NCBI RefSeq assembly: GCF_002939785.1
Contig: NZ_MDEC01000001.1
Coordinates: 248,001-312,000 of the forward strand
DNA: 64,000 nt
Origin: Xanthomonas codiaei
GTDB taxonomy: Bacteria > Pseudomonadota > Gammaproteobacteria > Xanthomonadales > Xanthomonadaceae
Direction: 5' to 3'
Shown: positions 15,220-24,310 of the stretch, piece by piece
How the letters are laid out: every line of letters starts with the position of its first letter
Numbering within the stretch: position 1 is the stretch's first letter
Made by a program: the position numbers and the translations under genes
The notes under the pieces: generated by a model
The model's input: the letters and a program-made list of their open reading frames with translations, nothing else
The model's database searches: none
What the model was told of the DNA's origin: nothing

Positions 15220-16414
15220 TGGCGCAATGGGAACTCCGGTCGCCCTGCTGGGCCGGCCCGGACAGGCGCGCGAACGCCTGCGCGAAGCGCTTGGCCTGGC
15301 CGGTGCGCAGGTGGTGCTGGAAGACGAGCCTGCGGCCGTGGACGTGCAGATGCTGCGCGATGCCGAGCCGGTGGCGGTGTTGGTGGCGCTGGAGCCGGCC
15401 ATCGAAGACGCGCTCGAAGCGCTGGAGCCGGCCTTCAACATCCCTGGCGTGACGGTGATCTTCGACGAGGCCGAACTCACGGTGCGCCGCGAGGGCTGGG
15501 AAGCGCAGCGTTGGGTACGCCATCTGGCTGCCAAGCTGCACGGCCATGCCGACGTGTTGCCGCCGGGTACCGAAAGCGAGCCCTCGCTGCAGCCCGAGCC
15601 TGGTCTTGCGCTTGCGCCGCAGCAGCATTCGGACCTGCAGCTGGACCAGCACCTGGAAGCGGCCGCGCATGCCTTCGAAAGCGTGCCTGGCGATGGCTTG
15701 TTCACCCATGCCCCCGAGCACGCCGAGACATCGGCCGGTGCCGGAACGGCCGCCCAGACGCTGGGCGATTCCAGCACCTGGGGCCTGGTGGATGAGGTCG
15801 CCGTGGTGGTGCGTCCGCGCACCGGACCGGACGTGGCTGCGCTGTCCACCGGCGGCCTGTCGCTGGTGGATCTGGAGCACAGCGGCGAGGTCACCGGTGC
15901 GGTGCTGGTGATGGCCGGGATCGGTGGGCCGGATGCGATCCGTCGCCTGCTGGCCGCATTGCCGCCGCAATTCCCGCGCGCCGTGCTGGTGCGCATGACC
16001 CTCGATGGTGGCCAGTACGGCAACCTGGTGCGGCAGATGGGGCGCGTGTCCGCGCTGCCGGTGGAGCTGGGCGAAGCTGGGCAGACCGTCGCAGCGGGCA
16101 AGGTCTATGTGTTGTCCGACGAGATCGGCCTGCAGCAGCACGCCGGCGCACTGGCCTTCGTAGCGCAGAGCGATCCGGCCGGGCTGATCGCTGCCTTGCC
16201 GCCGGCCGACAGTGCCGTGCTGATGCTCAGCGGTGCCAACGAAGCATTGGTGGAAACCTCGCTGGCGCTGGCCGAGCAGGGCGCCTGGCTGGCGGGTCAG
16301 TCCGCCGATGGCTGCTACGACCCGGCTGCGGCAGCGCGGCTGGCGCGACAAGGTATCTTGACCGGCGATCCCGCGCAGTTGGCGCAGGCGCTGGCACAGC
16401 GTTGGCCGGCGTAA
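15206..16414 (+). CDS. CheB-like (ChpB position) protein with degenerate methylesterase domain
   Basis: A 402-residue protein in the place of the methylesterase ChpB. Residues 1-100 resemble a degenerate receiver-type domain (VALLGRPGQARERLREALG). A variable Glu/Pro-rich linker follows, and the C-terminal third resembles the CheB esterase fold (GAVLVMAGIGGPDAIRRLL onward). The active site looks lost. The Ser of the CheB GASTGG motif is replaced in MAGIGG, the catalytic His region reads VLVRMTLDGG, and the Asp region reads LMLSGANEAL. It may be a structural or regulatory pseudo-enzyme, consistent with the absent PilK methyltransferase. GTG 15206 has a good GGGGAT ribosome site and overlaps chpA by 14 bases; ATG 15227 is an alternative. 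Confidence 0.75.
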
Positions 16415-16447
16415 GCCGGGCGCTTCCTCTCAGATCGGAACAGTGCG

Positions 16448-16927
16448 ATGAGCTACGCCAATAACGACGAAATCCGCGGCGTCCTGATTCAGGCGGGCAA
16501 CGAGCGCGTGCTGCTGCCCAACGCGACGGTGGCCGAGGTGATGTCGCGCGTGGCGGTCGAAGCGCTGCCGGACATGCCGCGCTGGGTGGTCGGGCGCATC
16601 GACTGGTACGGCTGGAAGGTGCCCTTGCTGTCGTTCGCACGCCTCAGCGGCCTGGGCGACGAACCTGCGGCATTGAACAACAAGGTCATCGTGCTGAAGG
16701 CGCTGGGCGGCAATCCCGCACTGCCGTACTTCGCCCTGCTGACCGCCTCGTTCCCGCAGCTGATCTCGGTGCCGCGCGACGGACTGCTGGCCGACGCGTC
16801 GGAAGACGCGCTGCCGGAAGGCGTGCACATGCGCGTGCTGCTCGGCGAGCAAAGCGCGCTGTTGCCGAACCTGGATGCCATCGAGTGGCAGGTGGCGCAG
16901 GCGCTGGCAGCGGCCGACGCCGCCTGA
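16448..16927 (+). CDS. chpC: CheW-like protein ChpC
   Basis: A 159-residue CheW-domain adaptor, the second one of the operon. The barrel is recognisable from EIRGVLIQAGNERVLLPNAT through PRWVVGRIDWYGWKVPLLSF. In Pseudomonas ChpC is a linker to additional receptors. It begins 33 bp after the CheB-like gene and appears to be the last member of the Pil-Chp run. Confidence 0.88.
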   Translation: MSYANNDEIRGVLIQAGNERVLLPNATVAEVMSRVAVEALPDMPRWVVGRIDWYGWKVPLLSFARLSGLGDEPAALNNKVIVLKALGGNPALPYFALLTASFPQLISVPRDGLLADASEDALPEGVHMRVLLGEQSALLPNLDAIEWQVAQALAAADAA

Positions 16928-17006
16928 GGGCGGCTGACCCAGTTTCTGTTTTAGCCGTGTCTCACGCAGAGGGCTATCTGCAACAACGCGGTAATGGAGG
17001 CAGGCA

Positions 17007-17597
17007 ATGAGCTTGCCGGCGTTTCTGCCGCGGCGGCACGCCGACGGTGTGCTGCTCTGCGACCTTGCCAGCGCCGACCCTGCCGCGGTTGCCGACTATC
17101 ACGCGCGCAACCGTGCGCACCTGGCCGATGCGATGCCGCTGCGGCCGGAAGCGTTCTACACCGCAGAAGGCTGGCGGAGGCTATGCATCGCCTATCGCAA
17201 TTCTGTTCCTGGCGAGCGCGAACTGCAGCTGGTGCTGGTCTCGACGCAGCAGGTGATCGGCACGGTGGGGTTTACCCAGATCCAGCGCGGTGCGTTTCAG
17301 GCCTGCCATCTCGGCTATGGTCTGGATGCCGCAGCGCAGGGCCGTGGCCTGATGCATTGGGCTGCCACGCAGGGCATTGCGTTCGTGTTCGGTCCGTTGG
17401 GCCTGCACCGGGTGATGGCGCAGTACGTGCCGGAGAATGTGCGCAGCGCGCAGGTGCTGGCGCGGCTGGGCTTCCAGATTGAAGGCCGCGCGCGGCGTTA
17501 CCTGCAATTGAATGGGGTATGGCGCGACCACGTGCTCAGCAGCCTGTTGCGCGAGGACGGCGAGGCTGGCGAGAACGGTGAGCTGACCCAAGGCTGA
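17007..17597 (+). CDS. GNAT N-acetyltransferase, RimJ/RimL type
   Basis: A 196-residue acetyl-CoA-dependent N-acetyltransferase. The order of motifs fits the RimJ/RimL group: GTVGFTQIQRGAFQACHLGYG (strands beta3-beta4), then AAQGRGLMHWA, the Q/R-x-x-G-x-G/A pyrophosphate-binding loop, then HRVMAQYVPENVRSAQVLARLGFQIEGRARRYL, shared with ribosomal-protein alanine acetyltransferases. ATG 17007 follows AATGGAGGCAGGCA, a strong ribosome site. It is 79 bp after chpC and may be read through from that operon. The target protein is not evident. Confidence 0.88.
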   Translation: MSLPAFLPRRHADGVLLCDLASADPAAVADYHARNRAHLADAMPLRPEAFYTAEGWRRLCIAYRNSVPGERELQLVLVSTQQVIGTVGFTQIQRGAFQACHLGYGLDAAAQGRGLMHWAATQGIAFVFGPLGLHRVMAQYVPENVRSAQVLARLGFQIEGRARRYLQLNGVWRDHVLSSLLREDGEAGENGELTQG

Positions 17598-18212
17598 GTG
17601 GCGCAGCGAAGGCGTGCGGTTTGTGAGGTCTCTGGCTGTGATTGTGCGTTGCGCGTTGGCCGGCGATCGCTGAGGCCCGGAGTCGCGTTGCACCGGTGCG
17701 TTGATGCCGGGACGGCGCGCTGAGGATGCACTGCGTGATCCTGCCTTGGCCGGAACTTTGGTGGACTGCGCGCTATGATCGGCGCCTTCAACGGCCAAGC
17801 GTGCCAATGAGCTGCCGTACTCGATGGATGGGTGGCACCAACGCCGGGGGCGCACGCGCATCGCCGCGCTGTGACCTGAAGGTGGAACACGTGTGTGCGG
17901 ATGCGCTGGGCTTGGATATTGCCGCCGCCCGCTGCCCGCCGCCCGCATGCATGCATGCAGCGGGTCGCTGCAAGCTCAACTGTCGTCATCGATCCTCTGC
18001 GCAACAGCGAACCGCACGGGTCCAATACATCGGTGCGCACTGCGCTACACGCTTTGCTCTTGCGGTGGCACGGATCAGCAGTTGCTGCCGAACGGCTGCG
18101 GTTGGCCTTCATAACCAAGCGGCGTCCACAGCCACTGTACGATTGGTCCACGCCGATTCCGGGCAGCGGCCCTGCCAATCTTGCGGCTGAAACCCAGCTG
18201 CAGGCGCCGGGC
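17598..18212. other. Gene-free interval between the GNAT gene and the sigma-factor operon
   Basis: 615 bp with only short open frames lacking similarity or ribosome sites. A GCATGCATGCATGCA run (about 17945-17960) sits between GC-rich flanks. No clear terminator is seen for either converging gene. Confidence 0.55.
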
Positions 18213-20153
18213 TCAATCGGTGTTCGAGGCGACCTGCACTTCGATGCGCAGGCGATCATCCGGTAGCTGCGCATTGGACGCGATCTCGATCTGCGTGGAC
18301 CAACCGCGATTGCGGCAGGCGGTACGCAGCTGGTCCACCCAGCGCCTGACGTCAGGTGCACCTGGTGTGGCGGCTTCGAGACGCAGCCTGGTCGGCGCTC
18401 GCTGGCCCGCGCGCAGATGGCGATCGATCCATTCGCCTGGAGTGCTCGACAGTGGCAGCAACTGCACTGCCGCGGCAGATGCAGCGCGCTGCTGCGCAGT
18501 GTCGGATGTCGCAAGCCTGCTGGCCGAGATCGGTTGTGACGCCGTTGCTTCGCCCGGTATTGCAGCAGTGTCGTCTGCCTGCCGTCGCTGGGCCGCGGGG
18601 GCCTTCAGTGGAGCCGTTTTCGGCGCAGTGCGCGATGGCAGTCCGGAAGGCTGAGTGGCTGGAGCGTCATTGTCAGCCTGGATGGGCGGTGTCGACTTGC
18701 CGGCCTCGGCGAGTGATCGCTGCTGGGTGTCGATTGCCGGCAGGGGTGCGCCGGGGACGTGTGCCGACGGGGGAGCCGCTGCGTTCGGCCGCTCCTGCGT
18801 GGTCTGTTGCGCGCTACCGTTGGCGATCGCGACAGATTCCCGCTCGGCAGACAGGGGCCGAGCGGCGCCGAGATCGGGGTCGGTAATGGCTGCCATCGGG
18901 GCTGCAGGCATCGATGGGGCCGGTGCAGCGACCATCGGTTCCGGCAAGGCTGCAGCCGGCGCAGGCGGTGCCGGTGGAGCGGGCGAGGCAGACGGCGCTG
19001 GACTCGGGGGAGCGGCGAATCTGTCTGACGGCGGTGCCGATGCAGGGCGTGGCATGGATGCCAATGGTGGTGGCATCGGCGAGCGTTCTGCGACCAAGCC
19101 GCTTTCGAATGCAGATGCAGAATCAGACTCGGCCGGGCTTGCCGCCACCGACCCAGCCTGCGGTTCATTGATCTGGTCTGCAGGCTCCTGGACGGCGACG
19201 CGTGCCGCCTCCATGGCCGGCACGGGCACCGGTGCGTTGGCCTGCCAGTGCAGCCCGACACCCACGGCCAGGATGACGGAGGCAGCCAGCGCCAGCGTCG
19301 GCATCCAGCGTTGTCGGCGCGCGCGCCGCACCGCCGGTGTTGCCGCATGCAGGGTATCGGCTGCTGCCGTAGCACCGTGCGTTACGGCCTTGGTCGTTAC
19401 CTGCGACGTTCCGACGGCCTGTGCCGCGCTCTGTGCGCGATCGCCCGCTGCAGGACTGGACACCTCAGCGTTCGCATCCTGCGCAGCTGGCTGACTGTCA
19501 TCGGCCGACGCAGCCGCTTCAGCGCCGTCGTGCCGATACCGTGCATCGCCATCGGTCGATTCGGTGCCGGTGGCCGGCGGCTGCAGCTGCTGCAGCCATG
19601 CACGCGTCGCGTCCTGCACGGGTGCGCCCAGCGCCTGCGTCGCATCTTCGCCGGCACCGAGGCGCGCCTGGACGGCGGCGCGCCGTGCGGCCTGGGCCAG
19701 GTCGGCCTGTGCGGCTGCCGCAGCAAACACCGCGGCCATCGATGCTGGCGGTTCGAACGGCTGCGCCGTTGTGTTGCGCGAGCTATCGGCCGGCGTTGCG
19801 GTGTGGGGTCTGTCAGCCTGCACGGCCGACGCGACAAACGGGGTGTCCATCGATGCGGGCGGCTCGAATTGTCCGACCTGTTGCGCGGCCGCATCGCGCG
19901 CGCCTTCCGCGGGCGGCGTGGCTTGCGTCTGATCGGATTGCGCAGCCGACGCGGCAATCGGCGCGCCCATCGATACGGGCGGTTCGAACTGCGCGGCGTC
20001 TTGCGCGGATGTGTTGCGTGCGCGCTCGGCCTGCTGCGCGGCCTGTGCAAACCAGGCATCCATGCGCGCAGGCGGCAGATAGCCCGGCTGGGCCTGCAGC
20101 AGTGCAGCCAGGCCGTCGTCGCCAGCCAGAAAGCGCTCGAAGGCCGCGCTCAT
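18213..20153 (-). CDS. Single-pass membrane protein with FEPP repeats, coupled to an ECF sigma factor
   Basis: A 646-residue protein I cannot assign to a family. Residues 1-45 form a helical start (MSAAFERFLAGDDGLAALL). Residues of about 53-150 hold three imperfect repeats of some 35-45 residues built around QFEPPxSM. After a polar linker comes one membrane helix at about 284-305 (LALAASVILAVGVGLHW). A very long Ala/Pro-rich region follows, then a folded-looking end (WVDQLRTACRNRGWSTQIEI). Its start overlaps the sigma stop (ATGA). Position and topology suggest a membrane-bound regulator or anti-sigma factor, but the zinc HxxxCxxC anti-sigma motif is absent. Function is therefore inference. 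Confidence 0.75.
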   Translation of the reverse strand: MSAAFERFLAGDDGLAALLQAQPGYLPPARMDAWFAQAAQQAERARNTSAQDAAQFEPPVSMGAPIAASAAQSDQTQATPPAEGARDAAAQQVGQFEPPASMDTPFVASAVQADRPHTATPADSSRNTTAQPFEPPASMAAVFAAAAAQADLAQAARRAAVQARLGAGEDATQALGAPVQDATRAWLQQLQPPATGTESTDGDARYRHDGAEAAASADDSQPAAQDANAEVSSPAAGDRAQSAAQAVGTSQVTTKAVTHGATAAADTLHAATPAVRRARRQRWMPTLALAASVILAVGVGLHWQANAPVPVPAMEAARVAVQEPADQINEPQAGSVAASPAESDSASAFESGLVAERSPMPPPLASMPRPASAPPSDRFAAPPSPAPSASPAPPAPPAPAAALPEPMVAAPAPSMPAAPMAAITDPDLGAARPLSAERESVAIANGSAQQTTQERPNAAAPPSAHVPGAPLPAIDTQQRSLAEAGKSTPPIQADNDAPATQPSGLPSRTAPKTAPLKAPAAQRRQADDTAAIPGEATASQPISASRLATSDTAQQRAASAAAVQLLPLSSTPGEWIDRHLRAGQRAPTRLRLEAATPGAPDVRRWVDQLRTACRNRGWSTQIEIASNAQLPDDRLRIEVQVASNTD

Positions 20154-20752
20154 TGCACTGCGTCCAGGCTCAGGCGCAGTTTGGCGAAGGCGTAGCGCAA
20201 GCGGCTCTTGACCGTCTCGAAGCCGTCGCCCACCACCTGCGCGATGTCTTCCACCGCCAGCCCGACGAAGAAGCGCAATACCACCACTTCGCGCTGCGCA
20301 TCGGGCAGGGCCATGACGGCGACGCGCACGCGCTGTTGCTGCTGCCCCAGCATGGCCAGCTGTTCGGTGGACAGGTCGTCGTCGGGCAGCTGCAGGTGGG
20401 TGTCTTCCAGCGGTACCGAGGTGGCGACATAGGCGCTGCGCCGCGTGTCGAGCCAGGCATTGCGCGCGATCTGGAACAGGAAGCTGGTAAAGGCGGCCTG
20501 CCCCGGGCGATAGTCGCTGCAGCGGGTCATCAGCTTGACCCAGGTTTTCTGCGCAAGGTCTTCGGCCTCGCTCAGATTGCCTTCGCATTGCCATGCCAGG
20601 AAGTTGAACAGGGCGCGGTTATGGCGCTTGAACAACTCGGTGGCCGGTTGTTCGACAAACCCATTGGCGACGAGGAGCATGAGCTCCTCGTCGGGTAGCG
20701 GCGCAAGATCGGCTGGATGCATGCGCGCAGTATAGGCAACCGCCGCGTGCAT
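20150..20752 (-). CDS. ECF-type RNA polymerase sigma factor
   Basis: A 200-residue extracytoplasmic-function sigma factor. Region 2 is at about residues 42-80 (LFKRHNRALFNFLAWQCEGN, then SEAEDLAQKTWVKLM) and recognises the -10 element. Region 4 is at about 147-192 (ALPDAQREVVVLRFFVGLAV, then EDIAQVVGDGFETVKSRL), the helix-turn-helix for the -35. ATG 20752 overlaps the stop of the vWA gene (TGATG); an internal ATG at 20722 would also give a complete protein. It is the middle gene of three overlapping ones, so sigma factor, lipoprotein and membrane protein should be made together. Confidence 0.9.
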   Translation of the reverse strand: MHAAVAYTARMHPADLAPLPDEELMLLVANGFVEQPATELFKRHNRALFNFLAWQCEGNLSEAEDLAQKTWVKLMTRCSDYRPGQAAFTSFLFQIARNAWLDTRRSAYVATSVPLEDTHLQLPDDDLSTEQLAMLGQQQQRVRVAVMALPDAQREVVVLRFFVGLAVEDIAQVVGDGFETVKSRLRYAFAKLRLSLDAVQ

Positions 20753-22512
20753 CAGTCCGCGGTTGCGAGCGGCCGGCTGCCGAGTGCTTCGGCCTGCTGC
20801 ACCATGCGCAGGAAGTCGGCGCGATACCCGTAACGATCCTTGCCGATACTGCCTGCGGCCAGGGCGCGCACCTGCGGGAAATCCCAGCCGTGCAGCTGGC
20901 TGCCACCGCGCAGGCGCTGGCCGAAACCGGCCACGGCCGCAGAGAACCGGAAGGCCTCGCTGGAGGCATCCAATGCCACCTTCTGGTCGCTGCGGATGAC
21001 GGTGTCGAGCAGGCTGCTGCGGTGCGCGCTGGGCAATTTGTAGCGCAGCTTGAGGTAGGCAAGTTCGTTGTCTGCGTTGCCGGCCGGACGCAGCAGGCTG
21101 GCGGCGTAGCGCAGCGGATCCACCGACGCGGGGCTGGTGATCGGGGTGATTTCATACAGCGCGGTCACGCTGTGGCCGGCACCGATGTCGCCGGCATCGA
21201 CCTGGTCGTTGTTAAAGTCCTCGCGGCGCAGGGCACGATTCTCGTAGCCGATCAGCCGGTACTCCTGCACCGTTGCCGGATTGAACTCGACCTGGATCTT
21301 GACGTCGCGCGCGATGGTCTCCAGCGTGGCGCCCAGTTCGTGGGTCAGTACCTTGCGCGCTTCCAGCGGCGAGTCGATATAGGCGTAGGCACCGTCGCCG
21401 GCATCGGCCAGTTGCTCCATCAGGGTGTCGTTGTAGTTGCCGGTGCCAAAGCCCAGCGTGGACAGCGCCACGCCGGAACGCCGCTTTTCGGCCACCATGC
21501 CCTTGAGCGTATCGAAGTCGGTGACGCCGACATTGAAGTCGCCATCGGTGGCCAGCAGGATGCGATTGATGCCGCCGCGCAGGTAGCTTTGCTGTGCCGC
21601 GCGGTAGGCCAGCTCGATGCCGCTGGCACCGGCGGTGCCGCCACCGGATTGCAGGCTGTCGATGGCTTCCACGATGCGCCCCTGCTGGTTGCCCGGCGTC
21701 GGCGGCAACACCACCGCGGTGCTGCCGGCGTAGGTGACCAGGGTGATGCGGTCCTGCGCGCGCAGCTGGCGCGTCAACAGCTTGAGCGAGGATTGCAGCA
21801 ACGGCAGCTTGTCGGGCGCGTCCATCGAGCCGGAGACATCGACCAGGAACACCAGGTTGGCGGCCGGCAGCGCAGTGGTCTTGACATCGCGTCCATTGAT
21901 TCCGATGCGCAGCAGCAGGTGCTTGCCGTTCCAGGGCGCGGGCGCCAGTTCGGTGCGTACCGCGAAGGGCTGGCCATCGCGGGGCGCGGGGTCGTCGTAG
22001 CGGAAGTAGTTGATCATCTCCTCCACGCGCACCGCATCCACCGGCGGCAGGCTGCCACTGGTGAGATAGCGCCGCACGTTGCTGTAGCTGCCGGTATCGA
22101 CATCGATGCTGAAGGTGGACACCGGGTTGTCCGCGGCCTGCACGATCGGGTTGTCGCTGAGGGTCTGATAGGTTTCGCGGTTCTCGGCCGGGGCGGCCGG
22201 TGGCGCCTGCATGATCATGCTGCGGCTCTCCGGGAGTGCCATCAGCGCCGCAGCAGGCGCTTGCCGCGCCAGCGCGCCGCTGGGCATCGGTGCAGGCCGC
22301 GCGTGTACCGGTGGCGCTGGGGGGGCGGGCGTGTACGCGACCGGCGGAGACGGCGCGGACTCGGCAGCAGGCGTGTATGCGATGTCGTCGGTGTAGGGGG
22401 ACAGCGCCGCTGCCTCGGGCGATGCGGGCGGGTCGCCGACGACGGGTGAGGTGGGTTCGTGCGAGCAGGCGCTCAGCAGCAAGGCGAGCGCGAGAAGGCT
22501 GTGACGTGGCAT
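20752..22512 (-). CDS. vWA-domain lipoprotein, YfbK family
   Basis: A 586-residue lipoprotein. The signal MPRHSLLALALLLSAC ends in a clear lipobox (LSAC), and a Pro/Ala-rich stretch follows. A YfbK N-terminal domain (NPVSTFSIDVDTGSYSNVRR) precedes the von Willebrand factor A domain with an intact MIDAS (DVSGSMD at about 222-228). The C-terminal domain is of the DUF3520 type (DASSEAFRFSAAVAGFGQRL). vWA domains bind partners through the metal site. Start ATG 22512 was chosen because the lipoprotein signal begins there. It is first in a three-gene overlapping operon with an ECF sigma factor, so it may sense or relay an envelope signal; this role is inferred. Confidence 0.88.
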   Translation of the reverse strand: MPRHSLLALALLLSACSHEPTSPVVGDPPASPEAAALSPYTDDIAYTPAAESAPSPPVAYTPAPPAPPVHARPAPMPSGALARQAPAAALMALPESRSMIMQAPPAAPAENRETYQTLSDNPIVQAADNPVSTFSIDVDTGSYSNVRRYLTSGSLPPVDAVRVEEMINYFRYDDPAPRDGQPFAVRTELAPAPWNGKHLLLRIGINGRDVKTTALPAANLVFLVDVSGSMDAPDKLPLLQSSLKLLTRQLRAQDRITLVTYAGSTAVVLPPTPGNQQGRIVEAIDSLQSGGGTAGASGIELAYRAAQQSYLRGGINRILLATDGDFNVGVTDFDTLKGMVAEKRRSGVALSTLGFGTGNYNDTLMEQLADAGDGAYAYIDSPLEARKVLTHELGATLETIARDVKIQVEFNPATVQEYRLIGYENRALRREDFNNDQVDAGDIGAGHSVTALYEITPITSPASVDPLRYAASLLRPAGNADNELAYLKLRYKLPSAHRSSLLDTVIRSDQKVALDASSEAFRFSAAVAGFGQRLRGGSQLHGWDFPQVRALAAGSIGKDRYGYRADFLRMVQQAEALGSRPLATAD

Positions 22513-23245
22513 GGGAATCCTTTGCGTGGCGAGAACGAATGGGTGAACAACCGGGCAGCCCGAGGTCGCCGTGCACTGCGCCTCTGCAGTTGAAACGGGC
22601 CAGGGCGGCAAACGGGGTTAAACGGATGCAGTTTTTTTTTTGAAGCACGGCCGTGGCGCTCAATGGCCGTCGGCGGGAGTGGCTTGGCGCTGTCCGAGGG
22701 GTTTGCGGATCCGGCTCGGCGGCGCGTGGCGGGCGCAGCCGCGCTGGTCGGTTGACGTGCGTTGAGAATCCGAGACGGGTCGTGGCATTTATGCAGTCCG
22801 CCTTGGTTCGCGCAGGTCCTGGAAGCAAAGGATGGACGCTTCGTCCACGGATCAGATCGCCATCGGCTCGCGTCTGGCGATTGCACGCGGTGGACCGGAG
22901 GTGTTGCCGCTTGCTCGCCCGACGCCTTGCCTTTGTATTGGCGGCAGGTCCTGGCATACGCCATCGACGCAGCAGTCAGAGCGCAGGTCCGCCATGGCCG
23001 ACATCCGCTTGCCCGCGTCCACTGGCCTGCATCGACGTCCGTGCAGGCTGTCTGCAGCAACAGCGCTGGCCGAAGTTGCGACCTTGCGAACGGAGGTGCG
23101 GCCGCGCGCATCATGCCTGCGGGCGTTATGCCTCAATCCGCATCGCGGCGCGGGGTAATGCGGTTTATCCGCGGGCGTCGCTGCCGCATGATGGGAGGCT
23201 GCGGCGCAGTGCGCAGCATCTGTTTCCGTTACGGAGTTCGCCTGG
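22513..23245. other. Divergent intergenic region with no recognisable gene
   Basis: 733 bp between the vWA operon (minus) and the glycosylasparaginase gene (plus). A run of ten or more T at about 22630-22641 lies 120 bp upstream of the vWA start and may belong to its promoter region. The open frames here have no similarity or good start sites. Confidence 0.5.
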
Positions 23246-24310
23246 ATGATTCAACGTCGTCATTTCCTCAAGAGCGCCACGCTGGGCGCCATCGCTTCCG
23301 GCCTGGCCGGATGGGGCGCGCGTGCGCAGGCCGCGGCCGCAGGCACGTCGGCTGTACGTCCCGCAGCGTTGCCCAAAGGCCAGGCGCGGGTGATTTCCAC
23401 CTGGGATTTCGGCGTGGCCGCCAACCAGGCCGCGTGGAAGCTGCTGAGTACCGGTGGCATGGCGCTGGATGCGGTGGAGGCCGGTGCACGTGTGCCCGAA
23501 GCGGACCCGAACAATCCCACGGTGGGCCTGGGCGGGTATCCGGATCGCGATGGGCGGGTGACGCTGGACGCCTGCATCATGGATCACCTGGGCAATTGCG
23601 GCGCGGTGGCGTCGCTGGAAGACGTGGTGCATGCCATTTCGGTGGCACGCGCGGTGATGGAAAAGACCCCGCATGTGATGTTGGTGGGTGACGGCGCGCG
23701 GCAGTTCGCGCTTGCGCAGGGTTTTCCGCAAACCAAGCTGCTGACGCCGAGTTCGGAAGCGGCGTGGAAGCAATGGCTGAAGACTTCCCAGTATTCGCCC
23801 GAGGCCAACGTGGAAAACCGCGCCTGGCGCGACGCCAAGCTGCCCGGCGGCAAGGACAACCACGACACCATCGGCATGATTGCGCTGGATGCGCACGGCA
23901 ATCTGTCCGGCGCGTGCACCACCAGCGGCATGGCGTGGAAGATGCACGGGCGGGTCGGCGACAGCCCGATCATTGGCGCCGGCCTGTATGTGGACAACGA
24001 GGTGGGCGGCGCCACCTCCACCGGCGTGGGCGAAGAGGTGATCCGCAATGTCGGCAGCTTTGCAGTGGTGGAAATGATGCGCCAGGGCAAGTCGCCGGCC
24101 GATGCATGCCGCGAGGTGGTGATGCGCTTGATCCGCCGCAAGCCGGAGCTGACGCGCACGCTGCAGGTGGGATTCCTGGCGATGAACACGCGTGGCGAGG
24201 TGGGCGCGTTCGCGATCCAGAAGGGTTTCAGCTATGCGGTCTGCGATGCGCAGCGGCAGGATCTGCTGGTGCCCGGCGACAGCCACTACACCACCGAGCC
24301 GGCCGCATGA
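23246..24310 (+). CDS. Glycosylasparaginase (N4-(beta-N-acetylglucosaminyl)-L-asparaginase), Tat-exported
   Basis: A 354-residue N-terminal nucleophile hydrolase that cleaves the bond between GlcNAc and asparagine. The N-terminus MIQRRHFLKSATLGAIASGL is a twin-arginine signal. The precursor should self-cleave in front of T208 in NHDTIGMIALD, which becomes the nucleophile; the following GNLSGACTTSGMAWK and RVGDSPIIGAGLYVDN are typical substrate-binding segments. Its stop overlaps the cutC start. The nix glycan-degrading genes lie 6 kb away, and this activity would release the last GlcNAc from asparagine after deglycosylation. That pathway link is inference. Confidence 0.93.
   Translation: MIQRRHFLKSATLGAIASGLAGWGARAQAAAAGTSAVRPAALPKGQARVISTWDFGVAANQAAWKLLSTGGMALDAVEAGARVPEADPNNPTVGLGGYPDRDGRVTLDACIMDHLGNCGAVASLEDVVHAISVARAVMEKTPHVMLVGDGARQFALAQGFPQTKLLTPSSEAAWKQWLKTSQYSPEANVENRAWRDAKLPGGKDNHDTIGMIALDAHGNLSGACTTSGMAWKMHGRVGDSPIIGAGLYVDNEVGGATSTGVGEEVIRNVGSFAVVEMMRQGKSPADACREVVMRLIRRKPELTRTLQVGFLAMNTRGEVGAFAIQKGFSYAVCDAQRQDLLVPGDSHYTTEPAA

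Noticed and set aside
18213..20153. Classical zinc-binding anti-sigma factor
   Set aside because: No HxxxCxxC motif and an unusually long sequence; only the gene position and the single membrane helix fit.
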